This document shows, piece by piece, positions 55,342-64,000 of a stretch of DNA of 64,000 bases. The first letter of the stretch is position 1, and the number at the start of each line of letters is the position of its first letter. The position numbers were made by a program, and so were the translations under genes. Below the pieces are notes generated by a model. The model did no database searches. It was not told the DNA's origin and saw only the letters and a list, made by a program, of their open reading frames with translations. Source of the DNA: Nitrospiraceae bacterium (GTDB lineage: Bacteria > Nitrospirota > Nitrospiria > Nitrospirales > UBA8639); NCBI GenBank assembly GCA_020632635.1, contig JACKFE010000001.1, positions 558,001 through 622,000 on the forward strand. Reading direction: 5' to 3'.

Positions 55342-56106
55342 CTAAGCAGGAGCAAGAGACATCCCCTGATTCACTGAGATAAACTCCCGAACCCTCGGGT
55401 CCGTTGATCGTTGAAATTCACTTGACGAATTCATGGCAATAATCTTGCCACCCTTTAACATCGCAACCCAATCGCTAATAGGAAAAATCTCCGGGATTTC
55501 GTGACTGACCATAATTCCCGTAAATCCAAACGTTTTATGCATGGACAAAATCAAATTGTGAATAGCATGCGCCATCAACGGATCAAGGCCCGTCGTAGGT
55601 TCATCGAACAAAATTATTTCCGGTCCCATGATCAACGCTCGCGCCAATCCGACCCGTTTCTTCATCCCGCCGCTCAACTCAGCTGGAAATTTATGCCCCA
55701 TCGGCCCTAGCCCCACCCGCTCCAACATTTCCGGCACCAACCGACGAATTTCACTTTCCGAGACTAACTGTTTTTCCTTGAGAGGAAACGCCACGTTTTC
55801 GAATACATTCATTGAATCAAACAATGCGGCGGATTGAAACAGCATGGCAAATTTTTTTCTGGTCTCATTGAGGTCCCGTTCGTTTAATTGCCCGAGATTT
55901 ACTCCATCCACCATTACCTTCCCTTGATCAGGACGCAATAACCCAATCATATGCTTGAGCATCACACTCTTGCCCTCACCACTCGGCCCAATGATGGTGG
56001 TAATTTTTCCCCGAGGAATATCCAGATCTACTCCTCTCAGGACATGTTGGCCACCAAGCGTCTTTTCAACCCCTTGGAGCTGAATAATGAAGGGAAGACT
56101 TGTCAC
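55342..56106 (-). CDS. mlaF: MlaF-family ABC transporter ATP-binding protein
   Basis: A 254-aa ATPase of the retrograde phospholipid / MCE transporter class. Walker A GPSGEGKS near 40, Q-loop FQSAALF, signature LSGGMKKRVGLARAL near 140, Walker B ILFDEPTTGLDP and H-loop VSHEIPEIF. GTG 56106 gives an N-terminus in line with the family and an 11-base gap to mlaE; TTG 56151 would overlap mlaE by 34 bases. It powers the transport of lipid from or to the MlaC carrier. Confidence 0.9.
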   Translation of the reverse strand: MTSLPFIIQLQGVEKTLGGQHVLRGVDLDIPRGKITTIIGPSGEGKSVMLKHMIGLLRPDQGKVMVDGVNLGQLNERDLNETRKKFAMLFQSAALFDSMNVFENVAFPLKEKQLVSESEIRRLVPEMLERVGLGPMGHKFPAELSGGMKKRVGLARALIMGPEIILFDEPTTGLDPLMAHAIHNLILSMHKTFGFTGIMVSHEIPEIFPISDWVAMLKGGKIIAMNSSSEFQRSTDPRVREFISVNQGMSLAPA

Positions 56107-56117
56107 CGTGAAAATGG

Positions 56118-56885
56118 TTACAACAAAATTGACGTTAAAAAATAGTCCCAAACCAAAATCAACACCGCTGCCAGGACGACAGATTGGGTCGTGGCTTTAC
56201 CTAATCCCTCAGCACTCATTTTGGTATAAAATCCCTTATAGCAACAGACCCAACTGACGATCAGCCCAAAGCTAATAGACTTGAGAATTCCACCATACAC
56301 ATCTTTCCATTCTACCGCAGACTCAATAGAACTCCAGTATGACCCGCCGCTTACTCCTAATAATTTCACCCCAACAAGATATCCTCCCCCTATGCCTACC
56401 ACATCAAAAATGGCAACCAACAACGGGACACATAACAGTGAAGCCACAATTTTTGGTGTAATCAGATACTGCAAGGGGTTAATCGCCATAGTTTCTAACG
56501 CATCGATTTGCTCAGTAATACGCATGATTCCAATTTCTGCGGTCATGGCGGAACCCGCGCGAGCTGTAACCATTAAAGAGGCTAAAACTGGCCCTAATTC
56601 CCTGATCATGCTCAAAGCCACCGCTGATCCCAAAAGGGCCTCTGACCCAAATTTCCTCAAAGAATAATACCCTTGAAGAGCCAGAACCATCCCAGTAAAC
56701 GCAGCGGTGAGAATCACCACAAAGGTGGACTTAAACCCCACAAAATGCATTTGTTTGATGATTTGGAATATACGGACAGGTGGCCGAAATAACCACCCAA
56801 ACGTGCGGAGAAGGAAGAGGGCCATTGTGCCCATCTCTTCAATAACTGCGATCGCACTGGCGCCCAAATAGTTGATTAAGGACAT
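56118..56885 (-). CDS. mlaE: MlaE-family ABC transporter permease
   Basis: A 255-aa membrane permease with about five to six helices. MlaE signature elements: FTGMVLALQGYYSLRKFGSE near 64-83, ALSMIRELGPVLASLMVTARAGSAMTAEIG near 90-119, EQIDALETMAINPLQYLITPK near 124-144, and SFGLIVSWVCCYKGFY near 210. Forms the membrane part of the lipid transporter with MlaF. It starts three bases after the hpnG stop, so the hopanoid and lipid transport genes are transcribed together. Confidence 0.92.
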   Translation of the reverse strand: MSLINYLGASAIAVIEEMGTMALFLLRTFGWLFRPPVRIFQIIKQMHFVGFKSTFVVILTAAFTGMVLALQGYYSLRKFGSEALLGSAVALSMIRELGPVLASLMVTARAGSAMTAEIGIMRITEQIDALETMAINPLQYLITPKIVASLLCVPLLVAIFDVVGIGGGYLVGVKLLGVSGGSYWSSIESAVEWKDVYGGILKSISFGLIVSWVCCYKGFYTKMSAEGLGKATTQSVVLAAVLILVWDYFLTSILL

Positions 56886-56888
56886 AAA

Positions 56889-57671
56889 TTAGAAATTTGA
56901 ACGGGCCATATTCCAATAGGAGGGTGGAGGCCAAACCTCAGCAAAGAACAATTCGAAAAATTTGGTCAATTGGGCACTTGCCTCACGAGATTGTCGATAG
57001 AGCCGAAACATTCCCCGCCAGACATGAGGAGATCTGAGAAATCCCCACAAGCCCCTCATCCATCCAACCGGTCCATGAAATATATTGAAATCTAGAGGAA
57101 GATCTTCCTCTATTCCATCTGAAATCGCTCGAATGATTGCAAAAGAAACCCCAACTTTCCGGGCTGCCCGTCCAATAGCCCCACTCTCCATATCCACCGC
57201 AAGGGCACCAGTGGCCGATCCCATCTCTCGCTTTTCCTCGGATCGAGTCAACACACAGGGAACGGCTACAAATCGGCCCATTGTAAAAGGAATGCGAGCA
57301 TGACTTATTTTGGCTAATTTCCCCAACCATTGAGTATCACACAAGATTGGCACCCCAGGATGGATGGCAAATGGATCATCCAATACCTCCTCCCCAAAGA
57401 CCAATGTCCCAATGGGTAAATCTTGCAGGGCCCCGGCGAATCCGGTTGAAATGACAAGATCCCAGTTTCCGCCTTGGAGAAGGCGCTGCGCCATGGAATG
57501 GGCCTTTTGAGGTCCTATCCCTGTTTGCATGAGCAGGACCACATCTGACAATTGCTGACTCATGAGACAAGAGTGGCCACTGTGCCAGACCCGACGAGGC
57601 CGACCTGGAAGTACACGGCTAATGGATCTGAATTCAAACGCTGTAGCAGTTAGGATTGAAATTCGGGGCAG
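56889..57671 (-). CDS. hpnG: HpnG, adenosylhopane nucleosidase/phosphorylase-like, probable CTG start
   Basis: About 260 aa from CTG 57671. The nucleoside-phosphorylase fold shows QTGIGPQKAHSM near 48, STGFAGAL, and VDMESGAIGRAA plus the catalytic Asp in RAISDGIEED. In hopanoid pathways HpnG removes adenine from adenosylhopane made by HpnH. The first ATG (57563) would cut off the beginning of the Rossmann-like core; the frame is open 36 codons further and encodes ILTATAFEFRSISRVL, a good family N-terminus. Only CTG fits a start: AAGGAG lies six bases before it, and no ATG, GTG or TTG is found in frame upstream. It lies 30 bases after shc. Confidence 0.82.
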   Translation of the reverse strand: MPRISILTATAFEFRSISRVLPGRPRRVWHSGHSCLMSQQLSDVVLLMQTGIGPQKAHSMAQRLLQGGNWDLVISTGFAGALQDLPIGTLVFGEEVLDDPFAIHPGVPILCDTQWLGKLAKISHARIPFTMGRFVAVPCVLTRSEEKREMGSATGALAVDMESGAIGRAARKVGVSFAIIRAISDGIEEDLPLDFNIFHGPVGWMRGLWGFLRSPHVWRGMFRLYRQSREASAQLTKFFELFFAEVWPPPSYWNMARSNF

Positions 57672-57701
57672 ATCAGACTCCTTCTATCCCCTAGGAAATC
57701 C

Positions 57702-59921
57702 TTAAGAAAAAAGAATGGATGCTGGTGGATTTTTTTGATTTTTCCCTCGAGCCGCCTGAGCAATTTTTCGCAATTGATCACTCCGCGCCTCGCCATTCAC
57801 TTTGACGTTCCGATACATCCCTAAAGCCCATACCGGAAAATATTTGAAATACCCATGATATCGAAGATAGAACACTCGAGGAAAACCTGTCCCTGTGTGG
57901 TACGGCTCATCCCAAGCGCCATCTTCCCGTTGATGGCGAATCAGCCAATTGACTCCTCGCACAACACTCAAGGAATCCGAAGCCCCAGCTTGAAGCAAGG
58001 CCATCAAAGCCCAGGCAGTTTGTGAGGCAGTACTTTCCCCATGTCCAGCCAACTCTTTATCTGCATAGGTATCACAGGATTCTCCCCATCCCCCGTCCTG
58101 ATTTTGCACAGACTCCAGCCAGGTTACCGATTTTTGTATCCAAGGAACGTTCATATCCAAACCAATGGCTCGCAGGCCAGCCAACACACTCCAAGTTCCA
58201 TAGATATAATTTACCCCCCACCGACCATACCAACTGCCGTTGGGTTCTTGCTCTTTTTGCAAAAACTCTAATGCCGGAGCTACCGCAGAATGGGATTGAT
58301 CGTAACCGAGAGTCCCCAACATCTCCAGACAACGACCGGTTAAGTCCGCGGTACTAGGATCTAGCAATGCCTGATGATCTGCGAAGGGAATTTTATTAAA
58401 AATAAGCCGGTTATTATCTTTATCATAAGCCCCCCACCCCCCGTCGGAGCTTTGCATGGCCAAAGCCCATTCAAACCCGGTGCGAATGTCTTCATCATGA
58501 TCGGCAATCTCGCGTGAAGAAACCTTGGCCATTGCCATAATGACGGCAGCCGTATCGTCCACATCTGGGTACCATTCATTTTCAAATTGGAATGCCCACC
58601 CCCCTGACTGAGCCTGAGGAGATGAAACAATCCAATCACCTTTTTTTCGACACTGCTTGGTCCGCAACCAAGAATCTGCAATTTTGAGAGCTGGGTGATC
58701 CAAAGGAATTCCTCGCTCAACAAGTGCGTTCATGGTTAATGCTGTATCCCAGACCGGTGAATGACAAGGCTGCAAATGCAAAGTCCCCGCAGTTGAAGAT
58801 CCAGAGGGCGGGGAGCAAACTTCTAGGGCCTCAATTTCCTTTAAAGCTTTTTGCAACAAAGGATGATCCGTCGCATATCCTAATGCACGAAGTGCAAAGA
58901 TAGAATTGGCCATAGCGGGATAAATCGCCCCTAAACCTCCTTCCCCATCCATGCGAGCCACCATCCATTTCTGGGCTTTCTTCAAGGCCATCTTTCGGAG
59001 GGATTGAATAGGATAGGACTCGTATAGCCTGAGAAGACTATCTACCCACACAAAGAAATTGCGCCAACTGAAAAAGCTGGAGTCTCGATGTAGGGGAGGA
59101 ATTTGCGAGTAATCAATAGTATCGAATGGCTCAACAAATAATTCCGAAATGCCGTGTTCTTGATGAACCGTACAGAGCGGGCGGTGAGCAAAAATAATCA
59201 GTAGGGGAACAATCACAGCCCTTGACCAATATGAGACCGCATACAAATTAAAATAGAACCAATGGGGAGCTAGGAAAATCTCCGGTGGCATACAGGGAAT
59301 ACCCCGCCAGTCATACTGACCAAAGAGGGCTAAGGTGATTTTTGTAAACACATTAGCTTGAGCCACTCCACCCTTTTGATGAATGATATCTTTCGCCTTC
59401 ACCATAAAAGGTTCATGCGGGGACACACCACATAATTTCAAGGCAAAATATGCCTTGACGCTAGCACTAATATCCGTTGGGCCACCTAAAAAAATTGGCC
59501 ATCCCCCATCAGGTAACTGTGTATCAATAAGATACCGAGCCGCTTTACGTTCACGATCAAGATCCACCAGATCCAAAAAACGACGTAGCATGATATACTC
59601 AGAGGTCAGAGTAGTGTCTGCTTCTAATTCTTCGACCCAATACCCTTCTTTCTGATCTTGACGCGCCAAAAGGCCCTTCTCCCCCTTTTTCAAAGCAAAC
59701 TCCAATAATTCCATTAACCCATGGTGGGCTGTACGGTTCAAAGGAACGGCGTCTACCGGAAGAGCAGGAGACAAATTTCGTGAAACTAACTTAAGAGAAG
59801 GAGGAGCTGCCTTGGTTTTTTCAAGACGAAAAGACATCGACTGACTTTCAAAGAACCCTCCTGAAAGCCGATTAAGCCATTTTTTTAGTAATTTCATATG
59901 ATGATTTGGAATTGCGCCCAT
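57702..59921 (-). CDS. shc: Squalene-hopene cyclase
   Basis: About 739 aa from ATG 59921; the frame is open to TTG 59933 and another ATG lies at 59897. The enzyme folds squalene into hopene/hopanol at the membrane. The catalytic motif DVDDTA lies near residue 460, and several QW repeats are visible (QLPDGGWPIF, QSSDGGWGAYDKDN, QEPNGSWYGRWG, QNQDGGWGESCD, QREDGAWDEPYHTGTGFPRVFYLRYH). No signal peptide; membrane association is through the usual surface patch. A near-perfect promoter lies about 100-130 bases upstream, and the gene heads the hopanoid-Mla operon. Confidence 0.94.
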   Translation of the reverse strand: MGAIPNHHMKLLKKWLNRLSGGFFESQSMSFRLEKTKAAPPSLKLVSRNLSPALPVDAVPLNRTAHHGLMELLEFALKKGEKGLLARQDQKEGYWVEELEADTTLTSEYIMLRRFLDLVDLDRERKAARYLIDTQLPDGGWPIFLGGPTDISASVKAYFALKLCGVSPHEPFMVKAKDIIHQKGGVAQANVFTKITLALFGQYDWRGIPCMPPEIFLAPHWFYFNLYAVSYWSRAVIVPLLIIFAHRPLCTVHQEHGISELFVEPFDTIDYSQIPPLHRDSSFFSWRNFFVWVDSLLRLYESYPIQSLRKMALKKAQKWMVARMDGEGGLGAIYPAMANSIFALRALGYATDHPLLQKALKEIEALEVCSPPSGSSTAGTLHLQPCHSPVWDTALTMNALVERGIPLDHPALKIADSWLRTKQCRKKGDWIVSSPQAQSGGWAFQFENEWYPDVDDTAAVIMAMAKVSSREIADHDEDIRTGFEWALAMQSSDGGWGAYDKDNNRLIFNKIPFADHQALLDPSTADLTGRCLEMLGTLGYDQSHSAVAPALEFLQKEQEPNGSWYGRWGVNYIYGTWSVLAGLRAIGLDMNVPWIQKSVTWLESVQNQDGGWGESCDTYADKELAGHGESTASQTAWALMALLQAGASDSLSVVRGVNWLIRHQREDGAWDEPYHTGTGFPRVFYLRYHGYFKYFPVWALGMYRNVKVNGEARSDQLRKIAQAARGKNQKNPPASILFS

Positions 59922-60019
59922 TGAAGATCGCAACTAATAACTATTTTCTTTCATGGGGAAGGATGTGATACCAACCATAGAAAAATGGCATGGCCTGATA
60001 TATTCAGTATAACCTAGGG

Positions 60020-60048
60020 TTTATACCGAACAACCAGACCAGTGTCAA
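60020..60048 (-). promoter_or_regulatory. Near-consensus sigma-70 promoter upstream of shc
   Basis: Minus strand: -35 TTGACA (60043-60048), 17-base spacer, -10 TATAAA (60020-60025). Predicted start near 60012, leader about 90 bases to ATG 59921. Only one base differs from the consensus, so strong constitutive transcription of shc, hpnG and mla genes is expected. Confidence 0.75.
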
Positions 60049-60075
60049 GACATGCAACGGGTCACAATTTTTTCG

Positions 60076-61383
60076 TTAGGTTGAAAGAAGCACAATCTTG
60101 TCTCGATTGTGCTGAACATGGCGGGTTCCGTTTCTTGTATCAAAGACCACAGGCGCATGCCCACAAATAAGCTCATAATCAAAAGCCGAATGGGCCGTCA
60201 AAATCAGGGCACAAGCACATTCTCGTAATAGTTCCGCATGTAAGGGTTGAGCCGAATAGCTATGACCTTCCAAATTCAAGTTTGGCGTATAGGGATCAAC
60301 GTATTTTAGGCAAGCGCCTTCCTTCTGCAATAACTCCATAACCTTAGTAGCCGGAGACTCTCGTGGATCTTCAATGTCTGCTTTATATGTAACACCTAAG
60401 ACAACAATGTTTGCACCTTTCAAGCATTGTCCTCGCTGATTGAGAATCCGCTGCAGTTTACTCATTACAAAATACGGCATATTTTCATTGATTTCTCCGG
60501 CCAACTCAATAAAGCGAGTATGGATATCATATTCTTTGGATTTCCAGGACAGATAATAGGGATCTAAAGGAATACAATGCCCACCTACTCCTGGACCAGG
60601 ATAAAAAGGCATAAATCCAAAGTTTTTGGTAGCAGCCGCATCAATCACTTCATAGACATTGATATTCATGCGATCGCACAGCATGGTCAACTCATTGACT
60701 AACGCGATATTTACCGAACGGAAGACATTTTCAAATACTTTGGCCATTTCCGCCACGCGTGGTGAACTTAATGGAAATATTTTCACAATCGACTGCTCAT
60801 AAAAGGCTTTGGCCACCTCTCGGCAAGAGGCTGTGACTCCCCCTACAAGCTTAAAGGTATTATGAGTTTTAAAATTTTTATTTCCCGGATCGACCCGCTC
60901 CGGAGAAAAGGCGATAAAAAGATCTTTCCCAACCGTTAACCCCTTGGCAACCAGAGCGGGCATAATGACCTCTTCGGTTGTTCCAGGATAAGTCGTACTT
61001 TCCAACACCACTAACATATTGGGATGGGCATATTTGGTCAAATGGCCCAAGACACTGACAATGGCAGAAATATCAGGCTCTTTATTCCGCGTCAAAGGAG
61101 TGGGCACACAAATTAAAACAATATCGCATTGATGGAGATCCGAAAAATCAGTGGTCGCCCGAAATCTCTTTTCCTCCACCACCTGTCGTAATTCGGCATC
61201 GACTACATCCGAAATATAGTTGTCTCCCTTATTAACCCGTTCAACTTTTCCGGCCACTTCATCGAAACCGATCACAGGAAACCCGGTTTTGGCATTAAGC
61301 ACCGCTAACGGCAATCCCACATAACCAAGCCCGACCACTCCAATTTTGGCTGATCGACTTTTAATTTTGTCCAGAATCTCCAC
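60076..61383 (-). CDS. UDP-N-acetylglucosamine 6-dehydrogenase-type nucleotide-sugar dehydrogenase (WbpA/TviB-like)
   Basis: A 435-aa NAD-dependent enzyme that oxidises the C6 of a UDP-sugar to a uronate. The Rossmann motif is VGLGYVGLPLA (about 17-27), the catalytic Cys lies in GPGVGGHCIPLDPYYL (about 260-275), and the third domain has VLGVTYKADIEDPRESP and KYVDPY. Length and sequence are closest to WbpA/TviB/Wzy-type polysaccharide dehydrogenases rather than UDP-glucose dehydrogenase. It supplies a precursor for surface polysaccharide. No glycosyltransferase gene is in the window; the neighbour downstream is a pilin-like gene, 127 bases upstream on the same strand. Confidence 0.88.
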   Translation of the reverse strand: MEILDKIKSRSAKIGVVGLGYVGLPLAVLNAKTGFPVIGFDEVAGKVERVNKGDNYISDVVDAELRQVVEEKRFRATTDFSDLHQCDIVLICVPTPLTRNKEPDISAIVSVLGHLTKYAHPNMLVVLESTTYPGTTEEVIMPALVAKGLTVGKDLFIAFSPERVDPGNKNFKTHNTFKLVGGVTASCREVAKAFYEQSIVKIFPLSSPRVAEMAKVFENVFRSVNIALVNELTMLCDRMNINVYEVIDAAATKNFGFMPFYPGPGVGGHCIPLDPYYLSWKSKEYDIHTRFIELAGEINENMPYFVMSKLQRILNQRGQCLKGANIVVLGVTYKADIEDPRESPATKVMELLQKEGACLKYVDPYTPNLNLEGHSYSAQPLHAELLRECACALILTAHSAFDYELICGHAPVVFDTRNGTRHVQHNRDKIVLLST

Positions 61384-61510
61384 AAAATGCCTCCTCTTGC
61401 TGTCGTGTCTGTATATGAAATCTATTTCGGGAAAACACCATGTATCCTTGAACTAAAATGGAACTCCTATTTTATCGCCGCAAATGACAAGATGGAAAAA
61501 ATCTAAAAAG

Positions 61511-61960
61511 TTAGGAGGATACATCATTCACTACATTGGTCAGAACCTTTTGCTCATTAATCGTCCATACATCGCATGTTGCATCCCCATCTATATTTCC
61601 AATGGCTACGGCGATAAATCCCGTAGCACTTACCGTATCCAGAGTAGAAGCCGTACAACCCGCGGGCAATGTACCACTATTGGCATTTCCTAATTCATAG
61701 TAATAGCGCTGAGAAGCCCCGCTCACGGCAAACCCAATAGCATTAAAATCGTCAAGATACCCATTATTTTCGGCAAAATATGCGATTTCTCCCGTATGGA
61801 TGGCTACCAAATTACTTTTGGCTTCAGTTTGTTTCGCACGAGCCTGATATCGAAGAAAATTGGGAATTGCAATCGTGGCTAATATCCCAATAATCGCCAC
61901 TACGATCATCAGCTCTGTCAAACTAAACCCTTTTTGATAAGCATGGTCAACTTTTATCAT
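61511..61960 (-). CDS. pilA: Type IV pilin-like protein
   Basis: A 149-aa prepilin. Short leader MIKVDHAYQKG is followed by the class III signal FSLTELMIVVAIIGILATIAIPNFL, with the peptidase site at G-F and Glu at mature position 5. The globular part has a beta-rich C-terminus with two Cys (GCTAST and ATCDVWT, about residues 102 and 132) that may form the D-loop disulfide. ATG 61960 has GGAGG upstream. No pilus assembly gene is nearby, so it may be a major pilin encoded alone or a minor pilin. Confidence 0.87.
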   Translation of the reverse strand: MIKVDHAYQKGFSLTELMIVVAIIGILATIAIPNFLRYQARAKQTEAKSNLVAIHTGEIAYFAENNGYLDDFNAIGFAVSGASQRYYYELGNANSGTLPAGCTASTLDTVSATGFIAVAIGNIDGDATCDVWTINEQKVLTNVVNDVSS

Positions 61961-62310
61961 AATATAAACTCCTCCCTTATTGAGCCGAGCTATTCAATTG
62001 TTCCCTTAGAACCATCAGATCATCATACATGGGCATTAACAAAGAGACCAGAGGGGAATACTTGCCTCTCATCCCCACCCTTCACCCAAAATCAAGTAAT
62101 TTCTGAGATATCCAAGAACTAAGCAGAACTCTTTATAACCGACACTACCTCTCCGCCTAAAACTCGACAGAAAACCGAGGCTTCGGCGAAAACACTCAAT
62201 CTTGGCTCATCCCTTCATCGCCAGACAAAACCAAAACTTAAGAAAACAATCAACTGAAGGGAAACCGATTAGGAGGGAATTTCTGACACTGACTCCCCCA
62301 AAGGAAGCAC
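61961..62310. other. Intergenic region between pilin and TPR genes
   Basis: About 350 bases. A small minus-strand hairpin CCGA/TCGG followed by TTTT near 62174-62192 could be a weak terminator of the TPR gene. A TATAAA on the minus strand near 62130 could belong to the pilin promoter but lacks a good -35; no sigma-54 (GG-N10-GC) site was found. No open frame of note. Confidence 0.35.
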
Positions 62311-64000
62311 TTAGGGAACAAGAGTCGATGATTGATGGGATATTGTGGGGATAGGCTCTCCGAATCCCATTTCTCGAAACCGTTTTTTGAGGGATTCATT
62401 CGTTGAATCAAGCTGAAGAGAATGCAGCCAGGCATCCCGAGCTTTGTCACGCTCTTCTCGAGAAAGAAATATTTCACCCAAGTGCTCATAGATCACGGGA
62501 TCATCGGACACAAGAGAGGCTGCCCGCTGAATAGCCTCTAATGCTTCATCCACTCGGCCAAGCTTATATAAGGCCCAGGCCAAACTATCGACATAGTATC
62601 CATTGTGGGGCTTCAAGGCTACTGCCCGCCTAGTCAAATCCAGCGCCTCTTCGAATTTGATCCCACGGTCAGCATAACTATAACCAAGGTAATTCAAGGC
62701 ATCTGCATGTTCAGGGTCCAGCTCAAGAGTCTGTTGCATCTCACGGACCGCCTCATCAAATTGATTCAATTTATCCAAGACTGTTCCTAAATTAAAATGC
62801 AGTTCGGCATTGGCTGGATCCTGGAGAATACCTTCCTCTAGCTTGGTTTTGGCACTTTGATAATCTTCCATCTGAAAATAGGTGAGCCCAAACAATAGAT
62901 AGGACTCTGTCCGTTTAGGGTTCAGTTTAATGGCTTTTTCCAAATAGGAAATGGCCTCGTTATTCCGTTTTAACCGGTAAGAAACAAATCCCAGGTGAAG
63001 AACACTATCAAAAAAAGTGGGATCAATAGCTAGATTGGCTTGATAGGTGGCAATAGCGCGATCATAGTCTTTCATTTCTTCATAAAGCAGACCCAAAAAA
63101 TCACGTACCCGTAGTTCATTTGGCCGAGCTTCCAATACATCGTTTAATTCTTGGATAGCTGCAGGGAAATTTTTCATATCTCCATAAATTTGAGCCTTTC
63201 GGACATGCGCATGCAGATCATCGGGACGCTCGTCCAACAAATGATCTAAATGGGCAAGGCCTTTTTCAGATTGGTGTTCCAGAACATACAAACGAACGAG
63301 GCGCAATCGAAACTCTCTATTGTGGGGATTGACCTCTTTCAGATACGTTTCCAGCAGGGCAATGGCTTGTTGAGGTTCGTTCTCATCTTCCCATAGGGCT
63401 ATCAGTTTAAGATAAGCCCGTTCAAAGGCTGTATTGGCGGCAATGGCCTGTTGGTAATACGCAGCAGCCTCTCGAGGTTTTTTAGTTTCCTGAGCGATAA
63501 GCCCCAGATAATATGAGGACTCGGCAGACCGGGGATGCGCCTGCAACCAACCCTCAAAAACTTGCCTAGCCTGGGTGTATTCCTTGAGATTCAACAACAG
63601 ATTGCCCTTGGCCAACATTAGGGACTCATCTTCAGGAAATCGTTGGCCCCCTTCATCCAGCACATGGAGAGCTGACTGAGCTTCGCCTGCTCCCATAAAA
63701 ATTTTGGCCAAATCTAAAAGAGAAGACCCATGGGCCAACTGGCTAGCAGAAACTTTCCGGGCCATTCCAAGAGCCTCATCCATATGCCCCGCTGAAAATT
63801 GGATCTTGGCAATACGAAACATCAAAAACGCCGAATTCGGATCAAAATTAAGACCCAATTGATATTCCTTAAGGGCGGTTATGCCGTCGCTATTGATTTC
63901 GGCTAGATACCCTTGAAGGAAATGGTAGTAGGCTTGGGGGTGAATGACCTCTTGAATCTTGGCAGGAGGGGCAGGGGCAATCCCCGTCGTCATGGACTGG
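62311..64000 (-). CDS. TPR-repeat protein, 5' end cut by window edge
   Basis: At least 560 aa of continuous tetratricopeptide repeats, running off the right edge. A methionine at 63993 could be an internal residue, since the frame stays open to 64000 and the sequence after it (TTGIAPAPPAKIQEV) looks like a linker following an export signal. About 14 repeats of 34 residues are seen, with the pattern WLQAHPRSAESSYYLGLIAQE, EARPNELRVRDFLGLLYEEM, LDPEHADALNYLGYSYAD. It has no other domain. Likely a periplasmic or membrane-attached scaffold; specific function unknown. Confidence 0.78.
   Translation of the reverse strand, partial: QSMTTGIAPAPPAKIQEVIHPQAYYHFLQGYLAEINSDGITALKEYQLGLNFDPNSAFLMFRIAKIQFSAGHMDEALGMARKVSASQLAHGSSLLDLAKIFMGAGEAQSALHVLDEGGQRFPEDESLMLAKGNLLLNLKEYTQARQVFEGWLQAHPRSAESSYYLGLIAQETKKPREAAAYYQQAIAANTAFERAYLKLIALWEDENEPQQAIALLETYLKEVNPHNREFRLRLVRLYVLEHQSEKGLAHLDHLLDERPDDLHAHVRKAQIYGDMKNFPAAIQELNDVLEARPNELRVRDFLGLLYEEMKDYDRAIATYQANLAIDPTFFDSVLHLGFVSYRLKRNNEAISYLEKAIKLNPKRTESYLLFGLTYFQMEDYQSAKTKLEEGILQDPANAELHFNLGTVLDKLNQFDEAVREMQQTLELDPEHADALNYLGYSYADRGIKFEEALDLTRRAVALKPHNGYYVDSLAWALYKLGRVDEALEAIQRAASLVSDDPVIYEHLGEIFLSREERDKARDAWLHSLQLDSTNESLKKRFREMGFGEPIPTISHQSSTLVP

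Noticed and set aside
61441..61527. Inverted repeat TGTATCCT/AGGATACA around the end of the pilin gene
   Set aside because: Arms are more than 60 bases apart, and one lies in or next to coding sequence; chance is likely.
1..64000. CRISPR array, insertion sequence, phage or integrase genes
   Set aside because: Looked for repeated spacers, transposase motifs and terminal repeats; none found.

Overview
The window looks like a chromosomal segment of a Nitrospira-type nitrite oxidiser (phylum Nitrospirota). The main evidence is an 11-gene respiratory operon that combines two cytochrome bd-like oxidase subunit I paralogues, a b-type/Rieske complex, several membrane or lipoprotein c-type cytochromes and an NxrC-like haem-binding protein. 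Hopanoid genes and a large two-component signalling repertoire fit the same lineage. By eye the base composition is near 50% GC, which suits the lower-GC marine or lineage-IV type better than N. defluvii or N. moscoviensis. The genus is inferred from gene content only. I see no transposase, integrase, CRISPR array, rRNA or phage gene; this reads as stable core genome with a rich sensory section.

Layout. 1-6.3 kb (minus): xseA (cut by the window edge), the ymdB-type phosphodiesterase gene, rny, a 0.7-kb hairpin-rich gap, zapA, a zapB-like coiled-coil gene and a lytic transglycosylase, covering RNA turnover, DNA repair, division and wall remodelling. 6.5-13.2 kb (minus): an N-terminally short HDOD protein, four histidine kinases and one response regulator. 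Three of the kinases share an unusual H-box domain, HNVGNVLNS or a variant, followed at exactly the same distance by a PKGK motif. 13.6-18.7 kb (plus): a three-domain MFS/acyltransferase/acyl-CoA-synthetase fusion, a DUF2238 membrane protein and an amidohydrolase. 18.9-29.4 kb (plus): CheY-like regulator, CheC-like phosphatase and two hybrid kinases of 1979 and 1174 aa. 29.5-35 kb: a TPR protein, two tiny genes, a bactofilin, tRNA-Thr(CGT), a DUF2914 protein and a UbiA prenyltransferase.

35.1-46.6 kb (minus): the respiratory operon, closed by an intrinsic terminator with a UUCG tetraloop. It probably encodes a quinol:cytochrome c oxidoreductase with extra bd-like subunits and electron-carrier cytochromes. 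47.2-59.9 kb (minus): shc, hpnG, mlaE, mlaF, mlaD, mlaC, an outer-membrane barrel, a TPR protein, dxs, ispG, tRNA-Cys(GCA), hpnH and a small unknown. This links isoprenoid precursor synthesis, hopanoid synthesis and envelope lipid transport. A near-consensus promoter precedes shc. hpnG appears to start at CTG. 60-64 kb (minus): a UDP-sugar dehydrogenase, a type IV pilin-like protein and a TPR protein running off the window.

Most interesting: the respiratory operon, the shared DHp-like domain of the three kinases, the MEP-hopanoid-Mla linkage, and the non-ATG hpnG start.
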